DNA of 64,000 bases. Origin: Mesodorylaimus sp. YZB2_4 (lineage: Eukaryota; Nematoda; Enoplea; Dorylaimida; Dorylaimidae). The notes under the pieces were generated by a model that worked only from the letters and a program-made list of their open reading frames with translations, was not told where the DNA came from and did no database searches. The stretch lies in contig JASANH010000776.1 of assembly GCA_030248295.1 (NCBI GenBank), positions 186,001-250,000 on the forward strand. Reading direction: 5' to 3'. Every line of letters starts with the position of its first letter. Within the stretch, counting starts at the first letter, position 1. This document shows, one piece after another, positions 22,257-37,253 of this stretch. The translations under genes were made by a program, and so were the position numbers.

Positions 22257-24491
22257 TCATTGAACACACTTCGGTTTCAAGGCATCGCCTTCGAGTTTGC
22301 TGCACACGAAAATCTTTCCGCCCATGTAAAATTGCGTAAAGCTCTGAAAAAAGGCCTGTGCTGGTATCGTAGAGACGAAGATATCTATGTTTGGCTTACG
22401 GCATAAAAAATATCGTTGGGTGCATCGGCTTCGGGTGTCCACTTCATTTCGTATGGTCTGGCACTGTTTGAACAATGCAGACTAAGGAAGTGACGGTACT
22501 CGCCAAAGTCTTCGAATGCATCCGGCTTAGTGGCGCGTGTATCGTTGATAGGTTTCCATTCGCACAGGTCGCCAGCTGCATGTCGAAAGAATGGGGTGTG
22601 CTTAGGCATGCCATCACAGTGGTCACAAATATTGTAAATGGACTGAGAAGCTTGTGGGAAGATTCATGACAATGTCCCCTGTCCGCTCTCCCATACTTGA
22701 GCGTAACAATAATATAGTGACTTACCAGCGTCTCCTTTCTCTCCAGCCAGGTTTCTGATAAGCTGAAATCACAAGATTTCCATCATGTCTTTCAAATAAG
22801 CCAATAAACATACCAGCTTTTCAGTTTCAGGTTTCTGCGACCACCCGCCGGATCGCTCGGTCGTCAGATAGAGAGGGTTCTCCAAGCCACCATAGATCTT
22901 AAATCGATAGGTTATGCCCCGTTGGACGTAGACATCCGGCTGCATCTCGCCTTGTATGTACCAAACACGGTCCAGATTATCGCAGGTGCCTATAAATGTT
23001 GACTGCAAGAAGGTGACTGCTACCCCTTCTCTAAGCAGATATACCTCGGTTGGCCTTAGCTTTCTGCCCTCCAGCTGGGCCAAGGGTGAATGTAAGGTCA
23101 ATCCACTTGGACTTGTCTTTCTCTGGAACTGCGTAGACGATAGGCACAGTCCATCCGGTGGAGGCTGCTGTCTAAAGAGAGGATGCAGAGCAACGACTTG
23201 TAGGCCCTGCCCTGAGGTTGACTCACTGTATTCTTCTCTCCGATTGGCGGTATGACAGGTGGGACTGGCTGGGCAACTGGGTTCAATTCGAATTCGATAT
23301 GTCCAAAATCGACACCAACGTCGTAGCAGTACACGCTCAGCCACTGGATACTGTAGACCGTCTCACCATCCGGCAGTTGAATGATCATATCACGATCATA
23401 GTATTCCTCTTTGAGTGCGCACCATCTGAGGACAAAACTGAATCAAGATTGAGGCCGCACGAACACAGAACTTCGCCTCCTTACAATGATTTGGTATCAC
23501 GTCCTTTGACGAGGCACTTCTTGCCCAACACTTTCTCTACTGGCCCTTTTCCAACGAAGAACCAGCCATCTAAAAAAGAACGTCACGGCCTGCCCTTCAG
23601 TTGAACCGCTGTACTGCAGTTTATTCTCACCTGGTGGCTTCTGTCCTTCAAAGGAGAACTTGGGTATTCGCAGCGTCTGAGCATCTAGTACTTCAACCGG
23701 TTCAGATTTGACGTTATAAACCCAACCGTTCAAGGCTGGCAGGCAACAGAATGGACGTGGAGCGGACTTGTTGGACAAGGGGACTGCAGCCAGGTACTTC
23801 TGAAATGCCACGTCTCAGCATATTAGTTGATGCACCATAAGTCGTTCGCCAAACCTTGCTCACGTGAACCTTCCTGATAGCCAACTTACCCACTCAGTCT
23901 CAGACACGATGCCAAAGAACTTCCAGCGACTGTAGTCCCGTTTTGGTATCTTGAGTATGAGCCTCTCGTTATGCAAGTTCTCAACGTGATCGTTCCTGAA
24001 GTGAACACCTCACTTGAAACACTGCCGCTCCTCGAGTCGGACCAGGTTACCTAGGCACCAAGTATTCGCCACTCGCCCCTTTCTTCACTTGATATATTTC
24101 TTCTCCCTTCCCAATTTCGGTAGCGGTTGAAAATGAAAAGCGAAGTTTCGAGTCATTTCCTTAAAAATGAGGTATCTAAGGGTGCATGCCAAAGTTACCT
24201 CGCCCACGCACTTGATCCTTTCACAGTCAGCCCGACCACTTGGATGTGCGACTCATTGACGAGATAGGCCCTACCAGACTCGATACCATAAGTGTGATTC
24301 CTCAGTTCACCCAAGAATACACCATAATAGGCCAACTTTTGGTTGTATTCAACCTTCTGAGATTTTTTGCTTGTCCCGTTCTGAGCTAATGCGCAAGGTA
24401 ATAGGATAGCTGAAACGTACCTGTGTCCTATCCGATACAGTGGAATGTGCAATAACTTACTCAGAACGATGGTGAATGTGGAAGAGGGCAT
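22257..24491 (-). CDS. Skeletor-like secreted DM13-domain protein, copy 1
   Basis: Eleven exons: 24461-24491, 24199-24409, 23890-23995, 23631-23799, 23485-23569, 23227-23425, 23045-23120, 22814-22989, 22726-22762, 22400-22650, 22257-22343; 475 residues, all phases consistent. A signal peptide ends near CALAQ (residue 20). Two DM13 modules follow; the second is complete, with DGWFFVGKG and the diagnostic IQWLSVYC...VDFGHI. The C-terminal part has WYIQGEMQPDVYVQRGITY and the WTPEADAPNDIFYAQSFTQF block, which align with the region after DM13 in Drosophila Skeletor. The first DM13 lacks the exon encoding its YFW-type core that is present in the paralogue at 37254. Probably extracellular; DM13 has been proposed to bind redox or metal cofactors, which is not testable here. 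Confidence 0.85.
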
Positions 24492-25837
24492 GATGGAGGG
24501 GGCAGTAGCCACTCGCGCTTGACTTGTCCAACCCGACCAGGCGGGTGGTTTGTGATCGTCCTATTTATGCTCAGAGAGTAGATGGGAGTGTCCGGCCTTG
24601 CGTCGATCATTCGATGGTGAGCGCGTGAATGAACTAAGGTCATTTTTCCGATTCGCTTCCACGTACCCTATTTGGCGAGCGAATGTGTTTTGGAAAAGGA
24701 GTTAAAACTGACATGGAAATTATGTCGGACGAGCGGAACTACGAATGGAAGGAGATGAGAATAGTAAAAACGTATGCATCATACTCTGTGTTGCTAGATA
24801 ATGAGGCCTCGTTTCCATTCGTGTCTGTCCCAAATACTCGCACTAGTTGGCCGCGACACGCAGTCTACGCCGTCCAAACCTTTTTTCGCATGTACCACAA
24901 TTTCACGGACGTCATGTTATCACCGTGCGCCAATAACATGAAAACGCGATCATTCTTCTTCTGTTCTTATCTGATTCATCCAGGTCTGACCGTGGCACTT
25001 GTACTGTGCTGTAGTGTGTCGAGACTGCAGCGCAGGTTACGACTTTCTATGGAATGGACGCAAACGACCAGAAGCAAAAGCCCACAAAAACCGAAACTAC
25101 ATATCTAGTCATGCAGTATTCGACTGTACCACTCTCAGTCCACAAAGTCAACGGGCGTCCATATTGGCCAAACCCAAACCAGTCTGTCCTCATTCCTGAA
25201 AAGGACCATCAGCGCAATGAGAAGCATAGTCCAGCGTAAACTGTCGAGCATAGCAAGGCGCGCTTTGTCCATCAAAACAAATTTCGTTCAGTTATGTCCG
25301 GCTTGTTTTTGCATGTTTTTTAGATTTCGTGCCAACTCACGTCATATGCAGACAACAAATGCAATCCAGTGCACGCACTCCGCACTAATGTCTCTAACCC
25401 CGTCCTGCAACACGGTTGTCATAAATTTTGTTTGACACAAGTATGGAAAAGATAATCTGTCATTGCGACAATCTTTGTGCATGCCATGGCCACCACCCAG
25501 ATTTCTCCTGCCTCTCTTTCAAAGTCAATCGCGATGTCTGCAAGAACCGCCTTTTGCTCTTATGAAATACTATATCTCACTTACTGAAAATATTCAATAT
25601 AGCGTGCTATTGTTTGCTGCAGCCTGTTTATCTTATTATTAGAAAATTATAAGCATAAATAAAATACAGCATCTAAATATCGCGATAAAGTATTTATAAA
25701 AAGTTTTATTCTCTAGAAAAAGGTAAGCTGAGTAGGTGATAAATACTTACAAACGTGAAAACGCTCGAATTTGTCGTTTTTTAGTTTTACTGGTCAGCAG
25801 TTTTCCTCTTCTAAAAACGGTTTGGTGGCTTCTCAAA
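24492..25837. other. Intergenic between Skeletor-like copy 1 and DDX41
   Basis: Divergent promoter interval. AT-rich towards DDX41 (25560-25740). An open frame at 24683-25108 has no recognisable domain or splice support and I do not call it. Confidence 0.4.
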
Positions 25838-29324
<3,487 letters not shown>

Positions 29325-29722
29325 GAGGTTGTTAAATGGGCCGTCTGTCGTTTTGGCTAAGAATAATGTATGTATGTATCTTTCGGTGTGAGTGAAGTTT
29401 GTAGCGATCTAATTGTTCATTCCAAGTTCTTTATGTTTACTATGATGAAAAATAATTGAAAAAGCATGGCGAAATATTGGCGGACAATGCTTGGCGCTGG
29501 CGTGGGCAATCGCAGGATTCTGGACCTGCAAGCGCCCCTGATCTGCAGAACTTGTGCGAATAGCCAGCATGTAAATTACAAATCATTGTAAAGCTGCAGC
29601 TGGCGTTTGATGTTCGGAAAACACCTACTGAGTACCAGCAGTGTAATAGAGTTTGCGATCGCTGTTGGTATTCCGGAGCGAGTAGCAGTGTGCAATCTTG
29701 TGTGTCACTCTGAAGACTAATT

Positions 29723-31063
29723 ATGAATTTGAGTCAATACGTGCTCTTGGCGATTGTTTCGTCGTTTATCATCGTTGCCAACATACTTTCTTTAGGCGCC
29801 GCCGAAAATGACCCTGAAAAAGAGATACATTATAATCGTGCGAGATCAGCCGCTATTCTTATCGATATAAACGTCCCAGAATCGGATCGAAGCCATGATA
29901 TCGATGGGCTAAGTGGACGATTTCTGCGCGAAATTTACGATGGCAGTTCCGTGATGTATGATGCAATGCGATGCCTCTTATTTTTGTTCCCTCCATCCGA
30001 TGAGACTGTTAAAATCGCGATAAGTACCACCCGCACCAGCAAAAACAAGCCGGACGATACGGCCATACAAAATGTTGAATCAATCATTAATTCGTCCGCC
30101 GATCATCGAGACTCTGACTCTAAACCGAATGATGAGATGTTGGGACAGCGTAGTGCTGGCGAGTTCGACCCCAAATGCGAGCTATTCATCCGTCGTAAGA
30201 GGCCCAAAATTCATGTGTCGATTCGCAAGATGAGCAATTGGTCGGACGCCAACTGGAATGAGAACGGCAACTGGAATGAGAGCGGCAACTGGAATGAGAG
30301 CGGCAACTGGAATGAGAGTGGCATCGAACAGCTGCTCCCACAGTTTGCTGGAAAAGATGGAATGCTGGTTGTCACTAATCACTTCGGCGACGTGAGTGCT
30401 CCGCCCGAAGGCGTACGTGTGATTATCTTTGATCTAGAAGAGCCATCGAAACCCCTTTGGTATTCGAGAAGTCGCTCGTTCGGCACCATTTCGGCCCGTC
30501 TTGCAACAAAAATACTGCAGATCTCGTCGGACTGGTTGCTGCGTTGCAATTATACGGTCCGTTCAGATGGATGTCACTATCTAAGAGCAAACGTGTGCTG
30601 GCTGCGCCTAATACCCGAGCCTTTTCTGCCAGCAGGTCATCACGATTTCAAGTATTGCTACTTGGGGAATGTTTACAGGAATAATTCAAAATGTCTCGAT
30701 TCTTCGAAGTGCGACGAGTCATGCAAAAAATTCGAAAAAGTGACCCATTGCAACACGACGTGCGCTGAAGGAGGTCACGGCTACAAAAAGACGTTCGTAC
30801 CTTGGCGAACTGGTGATTCACATACATTGACGAATTGCCCTCATTTTGGAGCCCGCGCTTTAATTGAACCATGCTCACTCAATTGCGGTATGCCTGGATG
30901 GCTGACCGGATTGATTGTGTTTTGTGTTGTCTTGCTACTCCTGATCATTTTTGGCGTTCCCACCGGCTACTGGCTCCTATTCAAAAAACGCCGATCTCGA
31001 GGAACCAAGAGAAGCAGGAAAGAAGCAATCAAGGCCAGCGCTCCGATCGCAAAGAAGCAATGA
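29723..31063 (+). CDS. Intronless type I membrane protein, copy A (unrecognised family)
   Basis: A single open frame of 446 residues. Signal peptide: hydrophobic core 7-24 after MNLSQY, cleavage near GAA. The ectodomain has no domain I can name with confidence. It includes KRPKIHVSIRK, four NWNE(S/N)G hexapeptides (about 173-199, each with an Asn-x-Ser/Gly sequon-like pattern), SDWLLRCNYTVR, and a cysteine-rich module with spacing C-x3-C-x2-GGHG...NCPHFG...C-x3-C that resembles a thrombospondin type 1 repeat. One transmembrane helix follows (about 401-424), then a very basic tail (KKRRSRGTKRSRK). Being intronless among intron-rich neighbours, it may derive from a retrocopy. A paralogue lies at 41227. 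Likely a cell-surface protein; function unknown. Confidence 0.75.
   Translation: MNLSQYVLLAIVSSFIIVANILSLGAAENDPEKEIHYNRARSAAILIDINVPESDRSHDIDGLSGRFLREIYDGSSVMYDAMRCLLFLFPPSDETVKIAISTTRTSKNKPDDTAIQNVESIINSSADHRDSDSKPNDEMLGQRSAGEFDPKCELFIRRKRPKIHVSIRKMSNWSDANWNENGNWNESGNWNESGNWNESGIEQLLPQFAGKDGMLVVTNHFGDVSAPPEGVRVIIFDLEEPSKPLWYSRSRSFGTISARLATKILQISSDWLLRCNYTVRSDGCHYLRANVCWLRLIPEPFLPAGHHDFKYCYLGNVYRNNSKCLDSSKCDESCKKFEKVTHCNTTCAEGGHGYKKTFVPWRTGDSHTLTNCPHFGARALIEPCSLNCGMPGWLTGLIVFCVVLLLLIIFGVPTGYWLLFKKRRSRGTKRSRKEAIKASAPIAKKQ
30241..30321 (+). repeat. 18-nt coding minisatellite (NWNESG)n
   Basis: Four near-identical 18-base units of AACTGGAATGAGAGCGGC type in frame within copy A. They encode Asn-Trp-Asn-Glu-(Ser/Asn)-Gly. 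Copy A' keeps one vestigial unit (GSWNES), so the expansion postdates the duplication. Confidence 0.9.
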
Positions 31064-32129
31064 TTTTTATTTGAACTAACTGATTATTCTGTACTATTGA
31101 GTACCGTAGTGTACGTGGTTTCTTTCAGATGCCTGTCCGGTTTATGTATATTTACTAAAATCGACTGCACCTTGCTGTAATGCTGGAATCGCAGAGAGGC
31201 ACCAGTCATCTCAGCAAAACATAAGCACGCATTCTGGCTCTGCTTCACTATGTTCCTGCAGCATATTCTCAGGATATAAACGAGGATAAGTGCCAACCAA
31301 GACGAGTATATCGCCGTGTTGGCCTCACACTTTTGTACAATCGCCAACGTTGGCTAACAAAGCTTTTCGCCGCAAGCAGATCGCAAAAACATTTTCTTAA
31401 AGCAAAAAAATAACGAAACGAAACATGTGCGAGCATTTTAAATCTACGCTAGCGTTCTTGCACTATCATTTCACATCCAGTTCCATCGGCGATTCACGAT
31501 TGCCCGGCAGACTCTTCCAGCAAAACAGCGTCTACAGATCCAGTTCGAAGTTAAAAAACTTCGTCACTGGACTCGTTCGATTTGCAATTTTTTTTGCTTT
31601 CAACGAGATTGGTCTATTCCATGCTCGATGTGCGGCTCGACGAACAATAGCCGCTCGGTGGGTTTTTTTTTATTCGGGCGTCGACAAAGATCCGCGGACA
31701 ACCTACCCTTCTTTGTCGGTAATGGTCGAGCCGATTAGCAATGACCTCCAGTGGCCACGATCCTCAGCAGAGTCATGATCAACGATTGAATCAGGCTGAT
31801 ATGATTCACTTGTCAGTGTTTTGAGAAAAAGCCGACCTGATCGTGAGGTTTTTGTGAGGAAGATCAATAGCGTGTCAATTGTGCATGTTCGAGATAACTG
31901 CGCCAACCATTTTAGCTGACTCTGTATCTCGCCTAGCAGCTGAAACTGCACACAGCATCACACACTTGTCGAAGCTATCGGCACATATTTATTACAGGTG
32001 CCTGCTGTAGAGAGGAAACACTTTGGCAGCATGGTTACGGGCAATGTTTGTAGATACTGTTTATACTGTACATGATCTTGAGTGAGACAATCTGAAGACT
32101 GCGCTCATTATGGATCGGTAGAGTAACCC

Positions 32130-32240
32130 CGACACAATACTTGCAAAGCTGACAAAGATCCATATGGCTGTCTCAAACGGAGCCTTTCCAGGGCATCGAG
32201 ATAAGAGCCCCCCCCCCCCGTCTGCTCGGATTGGCATCTG
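32130..32240. repeat. Direct repeat, copy 1
   Basis: Begins CGACACAATACTTGC and ends GGATTGGCATCTG; about 90 percent identical by eye to 32967-33070. The copy contains a C-tract that is longer here (nine or ten Cs) than in copy 2 (five). Confidence 0.85.
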
Positions 32241-32966
32241 TAGGTAAACCTTTCCAAAAAGAGGATTCTTGACTTCTTGCTCCTAGCCAGTAGGAATTGC
32301 TTCCCTTCCTTTTCTGCTGACTGGTTCGTGGCTGACAAAAATTACAAGTATCTGCTGTTTGAAAACTATGCTTGGTTTCTCTGTTGCGTGTCTCTTAGTG
32401 ATTGAAGACAAATAACCCTTTTTTGGATGGCTGCAGCGCTGCATCATGTTTTGCTGCCTAATCCCTCCCCATGCAAGCAACCAGCAGCAAATAGCGCAGT
32501 TTGTGTACAAGCCGTCAATCAACCAGTCGGTCAGAAAATTCATCGAGCCTAGTAGGAAGGACAGGGCGGGAGACAGTGCTACTTTGTAGCAAACACAGAC
32601 AAGGCGCGCTTTCTAGTCAAAGAGGCAGTAAGCCATAAATAGCCGTCGCCATTGGATAGGAAAACAAGTTTGCGGTTCGCGTCCGGCCGACTGGGACGAT
32701 TCGATTATACGGCCGTTTAATTGCTGCTAACGTAACACGAAGGCGTGCTTTGGCTTGCGTTTCGTTTCTTGCTTCTCGAAACGAAAAGCTGCGTAAAAAT
32801 GCTTCACTTCCTGCCACTGCTGTCTGCCTCTTTTCCTCTTCTCTCCTCGGCGCATCCAAACGAGGGCTTTGGCTGCTTGTCGCCGCGTTAGGTAATCAGA
32901 TAAGCGAGGCACGGAACTGGACTGACGAGTCACAAGAGGTACAGGCGCTTCTGAATTAGCAGACCT

Positions 32967-33070
32967 CGACACAATACTTGCAGAGCTGACCAAGATCCAG
33001 ATGGCTCCCTCAAACGGAGCATTTCCAGGGCATCGAGATAAGAGCCCCCGTCTGCTCGGATTGGCATCTG
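32967..33070. repeat. Direct repeat, copy 2
   Basis: Second copy of the element at 32130, same orientation, 837 bases further on. The sequences outside the copies differ, so these look like dispersed copies or ends of one element rather than a simple tandem duplication. Confidence 0.85.
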
Positions 33071-36000
33071 CAGTATTTCTTGCCGGACAGGGAGTCTGGC
33101 GCACAGGTAACCATCACGGAGCTCATGTGTCATCGAGTCTGGTCCAGTCCCCAGACGCATATCTTTAATCGTTCCCTCGAAGATGGTTCCGTCAATATGT
33201 TCAATTCAAGTCATTTCGCAAATATGGTAGTCGGAAAACGATCTTATCAAACGGGCATTATTTGACGTCAAGACCTAAAATGATGTTTTGCAACTAAGGA
33301 TGATCTTGCCATGAAGAGTGGAGGTAGCTGAACACCGAGTCGGCCCGTTTCTCAGTGGCGGGTACCATAGCAAGATTAGCGAAGCGGTGCGGCAATAAAT
33401 CCATCATTAATGGGTAGCGCCAAAAAGAGCAAAAGTGGAATGTACCCTCTACCAAGACCGGATCGATGGTTTTTAGGCCACCCATAGACCATTTTCCGCG
33501 CCATAGCCGCATCGATGAGGGGCGCTTTTCTTCCGCCCACACTTTTGCTTTTCAAATTACCGAGTGGCCCATCGAGTGTTACGTCATTGCCGCCTTAGGG
33601 CCAGCCCTATCAGTGGCTCCAAAATCTGTCCTATGGTTCAATTCTGTCCGAGGGTGGTCCAAAAAAATTGGAAAAAGTAAAACTCAATACCCGTTTTATC
33701 TTGGTTGCCCCTTTTTTCTGCCAAAGTTATTGAAGATTAGCAAAGGAGCACAAGAATCTTAGAAAATAATCGCATTCATTCACTCCGACGTGCCCTGTTT
33801 TTACAAATTGCTCTAATCCATTGGGACGAAATGTGGTCGATTTTTTTGTTGGCGTATGGCCTGGTGGCATTATTTCATTCTCCAGTTTAGCTAAAGGGTG
33901 CCTGGTGGGAGAAACCCCAGAAAAGGGAATTCTACAATTCGTTCCTGGCAGTGGTCTTGATCTAGTTTTTTTCAAATGCTATCTCGAAGCTCTTATACGC
34001 TCGGAAGGGTCTATTTGGAGCTAAGCGGAGGATCAAACATGTTTTTGTTTTTAAATGCTTTTTCTCAGCATTCAGATGACCAATTTGTCAAAACGCGATC
34101 TAAACTAATGATGGAATCTGGATCGGTGTTTTTCGCATGCATTTTACGATTTCAATCGTCGAGTTAAGTGGCTCGTAAAAGCAACATCGGATTTCCGACT
34201 GGCTTTCCTCGGCGGTCATTCAAACTTATGCGTTGTCTCCTTGACCACGGAATGGCCTTTGTGTTATGAACCCGTGCCGACTCCATTCTTTGAGGCCATT
34301 TGTGTCAGAGAATGGCGAATGCAGTCATTCTCGTTTCAGTTCTAGCAATATCTTCTTCCAGGCGAGTGTGCATAAGTGGACTGATGTGAATTCGAGTAGT
34401 CCTTTTAGCGCGAACATTTTGGCAACTGGCTCTCGTTTACAAACGAACCAGTTTCATTAGTTTTTCCGTTCACCCAAACATTGTTGAAAAGCGTGCGGAG
34501 ACCACGGACGACTGGTCAATGTGACACGATCGGAATCGACTGGCGGCCACCGACCATCGAGTCCGGCTTGTTTCATTTGGCCGAGGTTAGAGATGTCATT
34601 CCTGAACGGCTTATGGTTCACGAAAAGCGAGTTCTGGCTCGCGAAAAGTGTACAGAAATTTGGCTTTTGTGTCCTGTCATTTACAATATAGTGTCACCTG
34701 TCGGAATGAGTGAATCCTATTCACCCTTTTGCAAAGTGGCTAATGAACTTTAGGACGTGTTTGCCGAAATGGTATTCAAGTAATCCGATAGCCGTCCACT
34801 TGACTCCTTTCACGCTCAGTGCAAAAAGAGAATTCTTGTGAAAAGGAGTTTTCTCGCGACTTAGCAAGTTTCCATTTTATTGACACTCGAGCAAAAGCCT
34901 CGACCGAATCCATTTTATCTGCTTGTCTTTCACTTTGAGCCCGTACTCGGGACAAAAAGCTTTTACTTCCTATTTTGTTGACTTTTAGACTTTGAGCTCT
35001 GAAATGGTATCCACTAAAACTGACAGTGCATTTTGGGAATTCTATGTGATTCACTGCACTAAAATAAGAAAACTGCTTCCTAAATAAGCTGACTGTCAGT
35101 GAAAATGGCCTATCCTTTGTCAGACTCATTTCGTCGCGTGACAAGCCCTTATTTTCGAGTCTCCATTTCAAAATTTGTTTGTTAGAGCGTGTTCTTGTTG
35201 ATGAGCCAAGAACGAGAAGGAAAGTGATGAGTCCTTAGTTTTCGGGTCTCTCGGAACATTTTCTGTAGCTTATGCCATCCAACAAATACGATTTGGGGTG
35301 TGATTCATTTTTCGCTTCTGTTCGACACGTTATCCAAAATCGTCACTTTGGTCGACCGAGGCGTCCGAGAATAGAAAATTTGGTTTAAGCTAACGTAGCT
35401 TCGTTCAAGTTTATGTACTTTAGCCTTCTTCGGACGACGAGTCACCAGAGGGACGTGGCTTCTTTTCACATTCATCAAGGCCCAGCGCCTTCACTCGCAT
35501 TCTTGCGCAATTGGACGAAATCGAGTTAGGGGTGGACGTGCCGCCGAGTGCGCTGAATGGTTAGGTACCGAGGAGGCCGTATGTGGCTTTGGGAGCCAGT
35601 AGTTACTGCTAAGCTTGTTTAGAGCAGTAGAAGCTGACTTTTTTAGGCTTGCTTCAAATATACTGTTCGTTACCATACGGCCAGCTCCCTGCATGCTTTA
35701 TCATGTAGCGTTTTCTTCGCTATCCCTTATCATTGCCAAGCATCTTGGAGAGATCGTGGCTTAGCAAATTTAAAATTCAATAAGCTTCTGGAAGACGGTT
35801 TTGCATTTCGATTTCACATTGGGGTTTTTCGATATTAAAATCCGAACCAGTGGTCGAGTCGGACACGCGTGAGGCCGATGAGTGAGCTGCTCATCAAAGC
35901 TGCCCTCGGCTGCTACCAAGTCATGCGGGTAGGCCGAAATAAGCTTTATGGGCCTTTTCCTACATCTCGCAACGAGGTTTTAAATAAATAAATAAGCTTT

Positions 36001-37253
36001 GGCTTTGGCCGCCCGAGTGATGGTTAGAAAATTTAGGTACTATCTGTTGTGGCCGACGACACGAGCCAATGAGAATAATGAGCTCAGTCCTACTGACCAC
36101 TGGTTTCAGTAGAATGGGGCACGCTAATGCTCAATCCTAGTCCCTATAATGTACGCAATAGTCATGCTCATAAAGGTCGTTTGTTAATGAGGCGCATCGT
36201 TGTCTCTCGGGGGCGGAAGTGTGCCACGTTCATACGAATGCGGAACGGACAATACTTTCAGCAAACAGACGTCCTCATTGCCTTCGAACAGCGCGACGGA
36301 CACCTTTTGTATGAGTCCGATTATCAACCTTCTGCCATATCTTTTACTGTGATTTTGGAAAATAGCGGAAACGATGCGCTCGCGAATCGAATCTTATTTC
36401 CATTTTCGCGCATGATTAACTCCGTGCGAAGAGCCTGCTGTTGATTCTTGCTGCCTTTCTTTCTATATTTCAACCGTAAAAGGACAAGATGGGCCAAACG
36501 CTATCCATATGAAAATGACCAATACGATTGTGTCGCGTCAACAGAAAGACCCATTTTAGGGTCAAACCAATATTCCTCTCCGCTGGCCAGCCAAGTGCGC
36601 TTTCTATCAGCTGCGCCCTTGGCGCCGTCAAATATGATCATATCTAAAACGGTCGCTCCTCGCTGGTCATCTAAGGTCCTGTGCATAAAACGCGGGGTCT
36701 ATTAGAGGACTGAGCGACTCGTGAGGTCGACGCTGACGACGAGTACAACTCAGTCATGGCCTCTCGGAACATACTTTCCCTGCGAATGGGTCTGTTTTTA
36801 GTCATTCGATGTTCACTATTTGACCAGAGGATGACACTTTCACGGACTCCTTCCCGATTGTGGCTTTTGATGGCATTAAATATAGGCCGTGGCGGACGTC
36901 ATCTTCGAGCAGAAAGTCTCTTATGTGCACAAAAGTGGACCGTATCTCGACCACAGGCGTGGCGCCGAGATTTGAAGGACGCGTGTGTGACCCTGTCCTC
37001 GGCGTGACAAAATGGCAATCGACTGTTTATATTGTGGCATTGATGAGGGACAAAACCAGTGTTGTTCTGGTCACCCTTTACAAATGGCTCAAGAATCGCG
37101 TTGGGGGCAGGGGTCTTCAGTTTGGGGCGTAGCTACACGCTTGGCATTCGCCCTGATAGGTATCTTGAGCGGACGTGTACCAGCGCGGCCTGAAGCTAGG
37201 AACTACTGTACCTTGAGCATTTTCTTTGTAGAAAAATGTCGATTTTTCCTAAA

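Larger units (their letters stand above)
31064..37253. other. Long gene-poor interval
   Basis: No exon chain can be supported over 6 kb. Frames of 60-130 codons at 33466-33762 (+), 34481-34753 (+), 34776-35171 (-), 36127-36444 (+), 36501-36686 (-) and 36860-37132 (+) have a protein-like composition but no recognisable domain, ATG/splice support or mutual continuity. They may be remnants of a decayed gene or an element. An (AAAT)n tail at 35979-35996 suggests an old retroelement 3' end on the plus strand. Confidence 0.4.

Noticed and set aside
24683-25108. 141-codon plus-strand frame between Skeletor-like copy 1 and DDX41
   Set aside because: No recognisable motif, signal peptide or splice continuation; could be chance.
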